DNA of 64,000 nt from Streptomyces antimycoticus (lineage in GTDB: Bacteria > Actinomycetota > Actinomycetes > Streptomycetales > Streptomycetaceae), in contig NZ_BJHV01000001.1 of the NCBI RefSeq assembly GCF_005405925.1, positions 5,208,001 through 5,272,000 on the forward strand. The letters are read 5' to 3'. Position numbers and translations under genes: made by a program. Each line of letters opens with the position of its first letter. The stretch's first letter is position 1. Below are positions 53,441 to 61,645 of this stretch, in pieces. The notes below the pieces were generated by a model that did no database searches, was not told where the DNA came from, and saw nothing but the letters and a program-made list of their open reading frames with translations.

Positions 53441-54192
53441 GGAGAGTCCATGATCAGGACCCCGGTGCCGATGGTACCGGGGTGGTTGTCGTGCTCGCTT
53501 CGACTCCGCCCGTTCCCGGATGAGTTCAGACGAAGGAAAGGGATGGTGACGAGTGCGAGGCAGATGCGAGGTGGCGGGCTCGGTGGTGACGGTCGCCAGA
53601 GCGTTGACGACACGCAGCTCGGCCACCGCGATACGGAAACCGACGCGGAGCGACCACGACGGCCTGAGCCACCGCGCGGCAGCAGCTGCTCCCCGCCCGC
53701 CAGGACCGGGCAGTTCGGTCTGCTCACGTACCCGCATCCGTGACGGCGACAGTACGGCGGCCGGCCACATCGGGCCGGGGCTGACGACCGACATGCCCCC
53801 GGCCGGGCACCCCTCCCCTCCCCGCTGGCCGTTGCTACGTGCACAACGGCGATGGCCGCAGTCGGCAGATGGCCAGTCATGTAAACCGCTCTGCGTAGCC
53901 GTCCCTCGACGGCTGGCAGGTCGGGCCCGTGGTCCTGGGCGTGCCGCTGCGTCGGCGGGTTCGCAGCGATCGTCAGGCGCTCCGTGGGAGCTGTTCCGAG
54001 TGCTGACTGCGGTCGGTGGGCTGCTGGTGTGGGGTGGCGCGCTGAGTGGCACGGGGGCGCCGCTGAGCGGGGCGGCAGACAGGAGCGGGCGGCGGCCACG
54101 GGCCGCCAGCGCGCGCGGCCCGCGCAAGCGGGCCGCCTTGATCCAGTAAGGAAACTCTGAACAGCTCACCAGAAGATCGCCGGAGGATCGCA
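53441..54192. other. 752-bp region without a convincing gene
   Basis: Open frames exist on both strands, but none has a ribosome site, recognisable domain or coherent hydrophobic pattern. It separates cargo from the AICE backbone. Possibly a decayed gene. Confidence 0.4.
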
Positions 54193-54396
54193 ATGCGGGG
54201 TGCGCGCGACCAACGCGCAGACGACAAGGGGGAACTGGTGCTGACCGAGCAGGAGCGGGCGCTGCTGGCCGAGATCGCGGCCATGACTGAGCGCCTGCGC
54301 GGTGAGCTGGAGGACATTCGTGCGGAGGTGATGGAGATCCAGGAAGGGCGGGCTACGGGTGCTGCTGCGCCTTCAGTTCGGCGACTTCCCGCTTGA
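54193..54396 (+). CDS. 67-aa coiled-coil protein overlapping the GntR gene end
   Basis: A short protein, MRGARDQRADDKGELVLTEQ..., with a heptad helix (ALLAEIAAMTERLRGELEDIRAEVMEIQEG). ATG 54193 follows GGAGG. Its 3' end overlaps the convergent GntR-type gene by 44 bp. Function unknown. Confidence 0.55.
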   Translation: MRGARDQRADDKGELVLTEQERALLAEIAAMTERLRGELEDIRAEVMEIQEGRATGAAAPSVRRLPA

Positions 54397-54793
54397 GGGT
54401 CTGGACCTCCGCGTTCAAGGTGCGGAGCTGGTCCCGGACCTCTAGGAGTGCTTCGGTGATGGTCCCGGTGGGTTCTGTGCTCGCTGGGGCCTCGACCGTT
54501 CCGGCCGTCGTCTGGGGAGGCGTGTAGCGCTTGGCCTCGATCAGCTCGCCACCGGGGCCGATCACGTCGGCCACGTAGCTGCCGCGCCCCTGCACTGTGT
54601 AGATCAAGCCCTCTTCTCGAAGCACACGAAGAGCGCTGCGGGCGGTCATGTTGGCAATGCCGAACCGCTCTTGCAGCTCCCGATGCGAGGGGAGCTGTTC
54701 CCCCGGCTTGAGCTTGCCCGCCTTGATCTCGCTCCGGATGGCCTCGGCTGCCTGCTGATACGGCGGGCGGGCGTCGTGCGTCGGCGGCGTCAT
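54353..54793 (-). CDS. GntR-family regulator of AICE transfer (KorSA-like)
   Basis: A 146-aa regulator: GntR winged HTH at residues about 10-75 (PPYQQAAEAIRSEIKAGKLKPGEQLPSHRELQERFGIANMTARSALRVLREEGL) and a C-terminal coiled coil (LLEVRDQLRTLNAEVQTLKREVAELKAQQ). In pSAM2 the GntR-type KorSA represses the replication and transfer activator; this gene has the corresponding position. It is divergent from the transfer operon, with a TGACCTAG/CTAGGTCA operator between. Confidence 0.9.
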   Translation of the reverse strand: MTPPTHDARPPYQQAAEAIRSEIKAGKLKPGEQLPSHRELQERFGIANMTARSALRVLREEGLIYTVQGRGSYVADVIGPGGELIEAKRYTPPQTTAGTVEAPASTEPTGTITEALLEVRDQLRTLNAEVQTLKREVAELKAQQHP

Positions 54794-54861
54794 GGCCCCA
54801 GGGTAGCCGGGTTAGCCCACCTAACACACCCAGACCCTTGAACTCTGATGGCTAGCTCGCT

Positions 54862-54886
54862 TGACCTAGCTAGCCTGGCTAGGTCA
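54862..54886. promoter_or_regulatory. GntR operator TGACCTAG-N9-CTAGGTCA overlapping a promoter
   Basis: Eight-base perfect arms with a 9-base spacer that holds more CTAG motifs. TTGACC at 54861-54866 and CATAGT at 54885-54890 form a plausible -35/-10 pair (18-bp spacing) for the transfer operon, so binding would block it. Confidence 0.7.
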
Positions 54887-54936
54887 TAGTTGGGCCCCGA
54901 TCGCACAAGCGGTCGGCCACGAAAGGGAGTTCAACC

Positions 54937-55275
54937 ATGGCTATGACCCGTATCCGCGTGGGGCTGCTGCCCTCCACTCAGTTCATCGCTGGCACCCTCC
55001 CGGTGCCGAAGGTGAAGGACCCGAACACGGGTGAGGTCGCCACTGACCGCGACACCGGGGAGACCCTGCACACCCTGACGGTGTTCCTCATGGAAGAGGG
55101 CCGCGCCGAGCAGATGAAGATCACCGTGCCGGAGAGCGGTCTGCCGGGCGGTCTTCAGCCGGGGATGCCGGTGCGGGTGGCGGAGCTGTTCGCCACTCCG
55201 TGGGCGCGGCTCTTCAACGGCCAGTTGTCCGATGGCGTGGCCTACCGGGCGGCGGCGCTGGAGCTGGTCAAGTGA
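54937..55275 (+). CDS. SCO3933-family AICE protein
   Basis: A 112-aa protein (MAMTRIRVGLLPSTQFIAGTLPVPKVKDPNTGEVATDRDTGETLHTLTVF...) that I recognise as the conserved regulatory-type protein at the start of AICE transfer operons (SCO3933 in S. coelicolor). It looks like a small beta-rich fold. ATG 54937 with GAAAGGGAG upstream. First gene of the operon; overlaps the next by GTGA. Exact function unproven. Confidence 0.88.
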   Translation: MAMTRIRVGLLPSTQFIAGTLPVPKVKDPNTGEVATDRDTGETLHTLTVFLMEEGRAEQMKITVPESGLPGGLQPGMPVRVAELFATPWARLFNGQLSDGVAYRAAALELVK

Positions 55276-55475
55276 CGGCCGCCGCCCCTGAGCCGGTCTA
55301 TCCGGTCGAGCCGGAGAGCGGGGATGACGACTCGCGGTTCACCAACGGCCTGCTCTTCGACGTGGCCAAGGTGATCGAGTCGCACGGCTACCCCAAGCTC
55401 GCATCCGGCCGTGACCTGCTGGAACTGCGGATCTCCCTGTACCGATTCCTCTACACGAACAAGGACGTGCTGTGA
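55272..55475 (+). CDS. 67-aa AICE protein
   Basis: A short acidic protein (VTAAAPEPVYPVEPESGDDDSRF...ELRISLYRFLYTNKDVL) that overlaps both neighbours by four bases (GTGA joins). Conserved between the SCO3933-like and transfer genes in AICEs as I recall. Function unknown. Confidence 0.8.
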   Translation: MTAAAPEPVYPVEPESGDDDSRFTNGLLFDVAKVIESHGYPKLASGRDLLELRISLYRFLYTNKDVL

Positions 55476-56863
55476 CTGTGCAGGAGGTGTTCGGGTCTGC
55501 CCCGGCTGTTGCCGGGGCGGCCCTGGCCCTGATCGGCATATGGGCCCTGTGGTGGCTGGTGCGCTATGTGCGTGCCGACAAGATGACGCGGGCGAGCATG
55601 CGGCAGGCCATCGGCGTACGGCGTCGCTGGCGTCGGCTGGCCCCGATGGTCGGGCTGTCGGTGACCGACAAGACCCCTCCGGCCGTGATCGTGGCACCCG
55701 ACGGGAAGGTCCCCAAGCCTCGCGTCCTGATCCCAAAGATCCGGGTCGCGGCCGACCGGTACGGGGTGCTGGTGCACGCAGCGTGCCTGCCCAAGGTGGG
55801 CCTGGCGGAGTTCCAGCGGGCAGCCCCGTACCTGGCTGACGCCTGGCGGTGCACGCGGGTTTCGGTCCTGCCGGACAAGCCGGGACAGCTGGTGATCCGT
55901 GGCGTGCGGGTTGATCCGCTGATCGTCCCCACTGAGCACACCCCTACCGGGGCTGTGCCGGAGGATCTGGCGGTGTGGGATCTGGGCCTGGACGAGTACG
56001 CGCAGCCGGTGAGCGTCAGCCTGGCCAACGTGCCGGGCGTGACCGTGGCGGGGCTGCCCGGCTTCGGTAAGACGTCTCTGGTCAACCGGTTCATGTGCGA
56101 TACGGCGCCGTCCGATGCGGTTCAGTACGCGGTAGCTGACGGCAAGGTGACCTCATCCCATGAGGGTGACTACGCCGATCTGACGGACCGGATCTTCGCG
56201 TTCGTCGGTGACGACCTGGAAGAGGCGAACGCGCTCTTCACGCGGTTGGTGAAGCTGCGGCGGGACCGGTCGGCGTCCATTCGTGCCCTGCTGGGCGTGA
56301 AGAACATGTGGCACCTCGGGCCCTCGGCGGCCTGGCCGTTGACCGTGCTCATCGTGGATGAGGCGCATACCTACTTCCGTGACTACAAGGGGTCGGACAC
56401 GCGGACGAAGAAGCTCGCCGCGCTGGCTGCCGAGAACGCGCGGCTGGTGGAGGACCTGGTGAAGAAGGGCCGCAACGTCGGCATCCTGGTGATCATCGCG
56501 ACACAGAAGGCAACCGGGGACGCCATCCCCACCTTCATCCGCGACGTATGCCCGGTGGGCCTGTCCTTCGCCCAGAAGACCGCCGAAGCGGCCGTGGTCG
56601 CGCTGGGGGAGGACATCCGCAACTGGCCTGACGCCAGCCCGACCGCACTCCAGGACCCGGCGTACGTCGGTGTGGCCGCCATGGCGCACCAGGGGCGGCC
56701 CGGCTTCGCCCGCATCCGCACCCCCTACGTCGCCGATGCCGACGCGGCCCGCATCGCCACCGAGACCGCGCACCTGACCCGCGACCCTGCCGAACTGCTG
56801 GAAGAACTGGCGGTCTCCGCGATGCGGGTGGACGACCCGTTCACCAAGCGGGAGGCGGCCTGA
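55472..56863 (+). CDS. FtsK/SpoIIIE-type DNA translocase (TraSA-like)
   Basis: A 463-aa membrane-anchored hexameric ATPase that moves double-stranded DNA between hyphae. An N-terminal helix (AVAGAALALIGIWALWWLVRYV) is followed by the FtsK motor: Walker A GLPGFGKT at residues 194-201 and Walker B LTVLIVDEAH with Asp296/Glu297. It is the sole protein required for AICE DNA transfer in this class. Start GTG 55472 overlaps the previous stop. Confidence 0.93.
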   Translation: MTVQEVFGSAPAVAGAALALIGIWALWWLVRYVRADKMTRASMRQAIGVRRRWRRLAPMVGLSVTDKTPPAVIVAPDGKVPKPRVLIPKIRVAADRYGVLVHAACLPKVGLAEFQRAAPYLADAWRCTRVSVLPDKPGQLVIRGVRVDPLIVPTEHTPTGAVPEDLAVWDLGLDEYAQPVSVSLANVPGVTVAGLPGFGKTSLVNRFMCDTAPSDAVQYAVADGKVTSSHEGDYADLTDRIFAFVGDDLEEANALFTRLVKLRRDRSASIRALLGVKNMWHLGPSAAWPLTVLIVDEAHTYFRDYKGSDTRTKKLAALAAENARLVEDLVKKGRNVGILVIIATQKATGDAIPTFIRDVCPVGLSFAQKTAEAAVVALGEDIRNWPDASPTALQDPAYVGVAAMAHQGRPGFARIRTPYVADADAARIATETAHLTRDPAELLEELAVSAMRVDDPFTKREAA

Positions 56864-56914
56864 CTCGTCCCTTTGGCCCGCTCGTCACGAGATCTGGAAG
56901 GAGGTGAATCCTCT

Positions 56915-57601
56915 ATGTCTGAGGACCGGATCACTCAGCGCACCGTGACCGTGGTCATGGGCATCATCGCGGGCCTGGCCTTCGTCTTCTCCTTCGGCAA
57001 CGTCTGGGCCCTGGCCCTGCGCCTCGGCGTCCCCGGCCCCATCGCACCGCTGATCGCTCCGATGGTTGACCTGTCCGTCGTCGGCCTCCTGGTCGCCCTG
57101 CGGTACCTGTCCCTGCGCGGCGTCCCGGCCGAGCAGATCAAGGGCGCCACTCGGCTGATGCACGTGTCCGGGCTGCTGACCCTGGCCCTCAACGTCGCCG
57201 AACCCATCGTCGCCGGGCACTACGGCCGGGCCGCCGTGGACGCGGTCGCCCCACTTCTCCTCCTGGGCTGGGGAGCCGTCGGCCCACAACTCCTGCGCCA
57301 CTTCCACACCGTCGCCACCACCACCCCGACCCCGGCCCCGACCGCGCCGCCCGCTCCGGTCGAGAAGGCACCAGCCCCCGCGCCGGAGCCCGCCCCGACC
57401 GCCGAGCCGGTCCCGCCCCTGGCTACGCCGAAGCCGGAGAGCTCCCCGGCGGTCACGGTGCCCGTGCCGCTGCTGAACGCGGCCCGCACCATCGCCGCTG
57501 CCTACCGGGCCGAACACGGCGAGCCCATCACCCCTGCTCAGCTCCGGGCCCGCCTCGGCGTCGCACTGCCGCTGGCCACCGCCGCACACGCCCAGCTCTG
57601 A
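56915..57601 (+). CDS. DUF2637 (SpdB-like) membrane protein
   Basis: A 228-aa protein with four hydrophobic helices in the first 130 residues (VTVVMGIIAGLAFVFSFGNVWALAL, IAPMVDLSVVGLLVALRYL, HVSGLLTLALNVAEPIV, AVAPLLLLGWGAVGPQLL), then a Pro/Ala linker and a small C-terminal domain. DUF2637 proteins are the spread proteins of AICEs, acting with the transfer ATPase. ATG 56915 with a perfect AAGGAGGTGA. Confidence 0.92.
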   Translation: MSEDRITQRTVTVVMGIIAGLAFVFSFGNVWALALRLGVPGPIAPLIAPMVDLSVVGLLVALRYLSLRGVPAEQIKGATRLMHVSGLLTLALNVAEPIVAGHYGRAAVDAVAPLLLLGWGAVGPQLLRHFHTVATTTPTPAPTAPPAPVEKAPAPAPEPAPTAEPVPPLATPKPESSPAVTVPVPLLNAARTIAAAYRAEHGEPITPAQLRARLGVALPLATAAHAQL

Positions 57602-57663
57602 CCCCGTGCCGGCCGTCCCAGCAATCCAGAAACCCCCGCCCCGACCGGGCCCGGATTCGTCAT

Positions 57664-57707
57664 GCCCCGAGCAGCACCCGCAGCTCTGGCCGAGTGCTGC
57701 TCGGGGC
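57664..57707. promoter_or_regulatory. 14-bp inverted repeat ahead of rep
   Basis: GCCCCGAGCAGCAC (57664-57677) and GTGCTGCTCGGGGC (57694-57707) with a 16-base loop, 26 bp before the rep start. Could be a transcription terminator for the upstream operon or an attenuator or origin element for rep. Confidence 0.6.
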
Positions 57708-57732
57708 CCTCTCTCCGAAAGGACGCGTCACC

Positions 57733-59196
57733 GTGAAAGCCCCTCTGGACCTGCGCCACGTGGCGAGCCTGGCCCTGCGGGACCTCATCCACCTCGCCCA
57801 CCTCCCCGACTTCGACCGCGTCCAAGACCAGATCAGCCGAATCCGCGGTTGCACCCGGCCGGTTCAGCTCGTCGGCTCCACCGAGACCCGCGACACAGCA
57901 AGCGGCACCGTTGTCCGTGCGTACAGCACCGCTGACGAACCCACTGGGCGGCTGCTGACCGCCTGCGGTAACCGCCGGTCCTCCCGCTGCCCGTCCTGCT
58001 CGCGCCTGTACGCGGCCGACACCTACCACCTGATCCGGGCCGGGCTCTCGGGCGGCAAGAGCGTGCCGGAGACTGTGCGCACGCATCCGCGCCTCTTCGT
58101 CACCCTGACCGCTCCGTCGTTCGGGCCGGTGCACAACCGCCGTACCACCGACGCGGGCGAGAGCCTGGCCTGCCGCTGCGGCACCCGCCACCCCACAGAC
58201 GACCCCGCCTTGGGCACGCCGCTGTCCCCGGCCACCTACGACTACACCGGCGCCGTGCTCTGGAACGCCCACGCCGGAGCCCTCTGGGCACGCTTCACCA
58301 CCTACCTCCGCCGCGAACTGGCCGCCCACCTCGGCATGACCCAGAAAGCGCTGAACGCATCGCTGCGCGTCTCCTTCGCCAAGGTCGCCGAGTACCAGCG
58401 GCGCGGCCTGGTCCACTTCCACGCCGTCATCCGCCTCGACGGCCCCGAGGGCAGCAACGAGCCCCCACCCCGGTGGGCCACCGCCGAAGCCCTCACCCAC
58501 GCGGTCACCGAGGCGGCCGAACGCGCCGTGCTCACGGTCACCTCCAACGCCATCGGCGAACGCCGACTCACCTGGGGCTCTCAGCTCGACATCCGCGAGA
58601 TCGCCGCCCTGGGTGACGGTGAGCTGACCGATCAGAAGGTGGCGGCCTACGTCGCGAAGTACGCCACCAAGAGCGCTGAGGACTCCGGCACGGTAGACCG
58701 CTCGCTGCGCTGTCCCCACTGCACCGGACGCGGCTACCGGCGCGGCCCTGACGGCTTCAGGGATCTGTGCGACGAGTGCGAGGGCACCGGCCAGTCCGAA
58801 CCCATCGCGGACCTGCCCGTGCACAGCCACGTCCGCCAGATGATCCGCACCGCCTGGAACCTCGGCCACCTCCCCGAGTTCGCCGAACTCAAGCTCTGGA
58901 AGTGGGCCCACATGCTCGGCTTCCGAGGCCACTTCTCCAGCAAATCCCGCCGCTACTCCACCACCCTCAGCGCGCTCCGCGACATCCGCCGCGCTTGGCG
59001 CACCGAACAAGCACGCACCACAGACGACCAGCCCGAGCTGAACGAGGAAACCACCCTCGTCGTCTCCCACTGGCAATACCTGGCCTCCGGCTACAGCCCC
59101 GGCGAAGAACTCCTCGCCGCCCAGGTACGCCAGGACATCGCCCAAGCCCGCGACCACGCCAACCGCCGCAAGACAGAAGGAGACCCCTGGCTGTGA
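57733..59196 (+). CDS. repSA: Replication initiator (RepSA-like)
   Basis: A 487-aa rolling-circle replication protein. Visible features: CGNRRSSRCPSCSRLYAADTYHL (zinc-like Cys cluster near residue 90), GLVHFHAVIRLDG (the HUH metal motif), KVAAYVAKYATK (catalytic Tyr region), and a second Cys cluster CPHCTGRGY...CDECEGTG. GTG 57733 (VKAPLDLRHVA) with AAGGA. Overlaps xis by GTGA. Replicates the excised element; the Cys-rich insert is typical. Confidence 0.93.
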   Translation: MKAPLDLRHVASLALRDLIHLAHLPDFDRVQDQISRIRGCTRPVQLVGSTETRDTASGTVVRAYSTADEPTGRLLTACGNRRSSRCPSCSRLYAADTYHLIRAGLSGGKSVPETVRTHPRLFVTLTAPSFGPVHNRRTTDAGESLACRCGTRHPTDDPALGTPLSPATYDYTGAVLWNAHAGALWARFTTYLRRELAAHLGMTQKALNASLRVSFAKVAEYQRRGLVHFHAVIRLDGPEGSNEPPPRWATAEALTHAVTEAAERAVLTVTSNAIGERRLTWGSQLDIREIAALGDGELTDQKVAAYVAKYATKSAEDSGTVDRSLRCPHCTGRGYRRGPDGFRDLCDECEGTGQSEPIADLPVHSHVRQMIRTAWNLGHLPEFAELKLWKWAHMLGFRGHFSSKSRRYSTTLSALRDIRRAWRTEQARTTDDQPELNEETTLVVSHWQYLASGYSPGEELLAAQVRQDIAQARDHANRRKTEGDPWL

Positions 59197-59375
59197 CTCC
59201 GGGACTGCTCAACGTGGACCAGGTCGCCGCCCGGCTCCAGGTGAGCCGCTGGACGGTCTACAACCTCATCCGCTCGCGCGAACTGGCCTCCCTGACCATC
59301 GGCCGTTGCCGACGCATCACCGAATCCGCCCTGCACGACTACATCCACCGCCAGACCGAAGGAGAGGCCGCCTGA
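59193..59375 (+). CDS. xis: Excisionase (Xis), MerR/AlpA-like HTH
   Basis: A 60-aa protein consisting of one winged HTH: LLNVDQVAARLQVSRWTVYNLIRSRELASLTIGRCRRITESALHDYIHRQ. GTG overlaps the rep stop; its own stop overlaps the int ATG. Needed for directional excision. Confidence 0.9.
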   Translation: MTPGLLNVDQVAARLQVSRWTVYNLIRSRELASLTIGRCRRITESALHDYIHRQTEGEAA

Positions 59376-60649
59376 TGGCCGGGAGGAACGTCAACGGAGA
59401 GGGCACGATCGTCCAGCGCAAGGACGGCCGTTGGCACGGAGCGGCGTACGTCCTCACGCCGGACGGCACGTACAAACGGCGCTTCGTCTACGGCAAGAGC
59501 TGGGATGACGTTCACGAAAAGCTGACCCGCCTCAAGGCGGACTCACAGAGCGGTATTCCCGTCGTCACGAGCAAGCTGAGCCTGGGCGAGTTCCTGACGT
59601 ACTGGCTGGCCAACGTCGCTCGCATCAAGGTGCGGCCGTCCACGTACGCGGCCTACGAAACGCTCGTACGGATCTACCTCGCTCCGGGCCTGGGGAAGAA
59701 GAAGCTGGCCCGGCTCACCGCACGGGACATCCGGGCCTTCCTCGCCACCACCGCGCGTACGTGCCAGTGCTGCGCTCAGGGGAAGGACAAGGCGCGGCCG
59801 GAGCGGAAACGCCGCTGCTGCGCGCTGGGCAAGTGCTGCGAGTCGTACCCGTCCGATCGGACCGTGCGTTTCCTCCTGGTGCTGCTGCGGGCGGCACTGG
59901 AGCACGCGGTGCGGGAGGACGAGCTACCGCGCAACGTGGCAAAGAACGTCGAGCTGGGCATGGGCACGAAGCGCGAGATAGAGCCGCTGACCGTGGAGGA
60001 GGGGCGTCGGCTCCTGGCGGCGGCGCGTGGCAATCGGATGTGGGCGGCGTACGAACTGGCCGTACGGATCGGGCTGCGACGCGGGGAAGTCCTCGGCCTC
60101 CGGTGGAAGGACGTGGATCTTACGGACGGCACAGTCACCATCCGCCAGACGCTCCAGCGCGTTGGCGGGGAACTGCTGGTCGCTGCTCCGAAGACTCAGC
60201 GCTCGGCCCGCCGGGTGGCGCTGCCCGGCGAGTGCGTGACGGCGCTCCGCGCTCGCCGAGCCCAGCAACACGGAGACCGCCTTGCGGCAGGAGACAAGTG
60301 GAAGGACGACGGCAGGGATCTCGTCTTCACCACGAAGAACGGAACGCCCATCGAACCGCGCAACCTGAACCGCGCCTTCACCCTCCTGTGCGAAAAGGCA
60401 GGCGTCCGGCGCGTCCGGTTCCATGATCTCCGGCATACCTGCGCGTCGCTGCTGCACGAGAAGGGGGCCGACGCCCGGATGATCATGGAAGTGCTCGGGC
60501 ACAGTTCGATCCGCGTGACGATGGACATCTACACCTTCGTCCGGCTGGACTCTCAGCGCTCGGCCTTCGATCGCGTCGGCGATGCCCTGCGTGACATCAA
60601 CGGCGACGATGACGATGACGGCCGGAGCGACGTCCCCGTATCCGCCTGA
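59375..60649 (+). CDS. int: Tyrosine-family site-specific integrase
   Basis: A 424-aa tyrosine recombinase. Catalytic residues: Arg235 (GLRRGEVLGL), His350 and Arg353 (HDLRHTCAS), His376 (LGHSSIRVTMD), Tyr386 (DIYTFV). N-terminal half carries arm-binding and core-binding domains with an odd Cys-rich insertion CQCCAQGKDKARPERKRRCCALGKCC near residues 130-155. ATG 59375 (TGATG overlap with xis). Inserts at the adjacent tRNA-Arg. Confidence 0.96.
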   Translation: MAGRNVNGEGTIVQRKDGRWHGAAYVLTPDGTYKRRFVYGKSWDDVHEKLTRLKADSQSGIPVVTSKLSLGEFLTYWLANVARIKVRPSTYAAYETLVRIYLAPGLGKKKLARLTARDIRAFLATTARTCQCCAQGKDKARPERKRRCCALGKCCESYPSDRTVRFLLVLLRAALEHAVREDELPRNVAKNVELGMGTKREIEPLTVEEGRRLLAAARGNRMWAAYELAVRIGLRRGEVLGLRWKDVDLTDGTVTIRQTLQRVGGELLVAAPKTQRSARRVALPGECVTALRARRAQQHGDRLAAGDKWKDDGRDLVFTTKNGTPIEPRNLNRAFTLLCEKAGVRRVRFHDLRHTCASLLHEKGADARMIMEVLGHSSIRVTMDIYTFVRLDSQRSAFDRVGDALRDINGDDDDDGRSDVPVSA

Positions 60650-60665
60650 TCCAACCCGTGTGACC

Positions 60666-60689
60666 GTTGATGTCAGTTTGGATGTCAAC
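60666..60689. promoter_or_regulatory. Putative arm-type integrase site near attR
   Basis: GATGTCA at 60669 and 60681, 12 bp apart, flanked by GTTGA/TCAAC; 20 or so of 24 positions match 48974-48997. Confidence 0.55.
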
Positions 60690-60694
60690 CCATA

Positions 60695-60782
60695 CGCAGG
60701 AGGCCCCTTCCGATGATCGGAAGGGGCCTCTGAGCTGGTGCGCGCTCGGCAGGATTCGAACCTGCAACCTCTTGATCCGTAG
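60695..60782. repeat. attR of the AICE
   Basis: Direct repeat of attL; contains the tRNA-Arg terminator (arms 60700-60712 and 60718-60730) and the tRNA 3' part. The remainder of the tRNA continues to 60813. Confidence 0.88.
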
Positions 60783-60813
60783 TCAAGTGCTCTATCCGTT
60801 AAGCTACGAGCGC
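60741..60813 (-). tRNA. tRNA-Arg (ACG)
   Basis: A 73-nt tRNA: acceptor GCGCTCG/CGAGCGC, anticodon loop CTACGGA (ACG), T-loop GGTTCGAATCC. The AICE restores its 3' half. Its A34 is the substrate of TadA (15103-15603). Confidence 0.97.
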
Positions 60814-61252
60814 TTGGCTTCCCGGCGGTTTTTCTTGCCGGTCGGCGTTGCGGGGACAACATTACATGACCTCTGCCGCCAGGCGAAATCCGTTTCGCAC
60901 ACCCCCACTGACCTGCGAAAACTCCGTTTTCAGGGGCCGCCGGAGCGGCCGTCGCGGAACACCGGGGAGCGAGCCTTCGCGCCACGAGGCGGTGGGGAAG
61001 GGGCGGTCGGCGTCACGGACGGCTAGAGAGAAGTCACCCTCAGTCGCCTCGGTGAGAGTCCGGGGTGGGCAGGGCTATGGGGCGCAGTCGCGCGGAGCCG
61101 CGGTCACCGTCTCCGTCGCCGTAGTGTCGCCGTAGTAAGGGGAACGCGGGCGGGCGCCGTCGCGCCGGGTCCGCTTCCGTGATCATTGGCGGCAGGCCGC
61201 GGAAACGACACAGGGAGCCCGCGCCATAGGCACAGGCTCCCTGATCAGAGAG
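60814..61252. other. Intergenic region between two tRNA genes
   Basis: No gene is seen. It should carry the tRNA-Arg promoter. CAGGGAGCC (61211-61219) and GGCTCCCTG (61235-61243) form a terminator hairpin for tRNA-Ser. Confidence 0.5.
61211..61243 (-). terminator. Terminator of tRNA-Ser(GCT)
   Basis: Nine-base perfect arms with a 15-base loop, 9 bp beyond the tRNA 3' end. Confidence 0.75.
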
Positions 61253-61343
61253 CGGAGGCTGAGGGATTTGAACCCTCGATGGGCTTTAGGGCCCAAACCG
61301 CATTAGCAGTGCGGCGCCATAGACCAGACTAGGCGAAGCCTCC
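61253..61343 (-). tRNA. tRNA-Ser (GCT)
   Basis: A 91-nt class II tRNA with acceptor GGAGGCT/AGCCTCC, anticodon loop CTGCTAA (GCT), long variable arm and T-loop GGTTCAAATCC. Confidence 0.96.
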
Positions 61344-61490
61344 AGCACATCGTCTCGCTCGCGCGAGCGCGATGTGGTGTGTGCAGATGATGTCATAGCC
61401 CAGCGGGATGTCACCAATCGCGGACTACGGTACTCGGCGGGCGGGGCCCATCGCAAAGCCCTAACGCCCGGGTGCAGGCCCAATGCCGGA

Positions 61491-61575
61491 GTGCAGCCCT
61501 TACGGCGGAGCGGCAGCCCCCTTCGGCGGAGCGCCGCCCTTACCGGCCGAGCGCAGCCCTTATGGCGGCGCAACG
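61491..61575. repeat. Short tandem repeats upstream of the SSI gene
   Basis: Three to four irregular units of GCAGCCCTTACGGCGGAGCG (20-22 bp). They lie in the 302-bp gap before the inhibitor gene, which otherwise shows nothing recognisable. Confidence 0.55.
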
Positions 61576-61645
61576 CGCGCGGCGGCGGCGCGTTAGACGG
61601 GGCAGGGGCAGCGCGCCCCCGTCTGATCACTCCAGGAGTGTCCCG

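Larger units (their letters stand above)
48801..60782. mobile_element. AICE (actinomycete integrative and conjugative element) of the pSAM2 type in tRNA-Arg
   Basis: About 11.9 kb bounded by near-identical direct repeats (48801-48889; 60695-60782) that contain the tRNA-Arg terminator and 3' end. Genes at the right end, in order, are the expected AICE backbone: GntR regulator, SCO3933-like, small protein, FtsK-type transfer protein, DUF2637 protein, rep, xis, int. The left half is cargo. GC of the left end is visibly lower than the chromosome. It looks intact and probably able to excise. Confidence 0.9.

Noticed and set aside
53450..54150. Possible genes on either strand in the AICE between cargo and backbone
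   Set aside because: No ribosome site, domain or coherent hydrophobicity; I left it as an unassigned region.
48801..60782. Insertion sequence or transposon inside the island
   Set aside because: No transposase motif (DDE, serine recombinase) or terminal inverted repeats were seen; the only recombinase is the tyrosine integrase.
60667..61026. Short plus-strand frame across tRNA-Arg
   Set aside because: It translates a tRNA gene and its terminator; common artefact.
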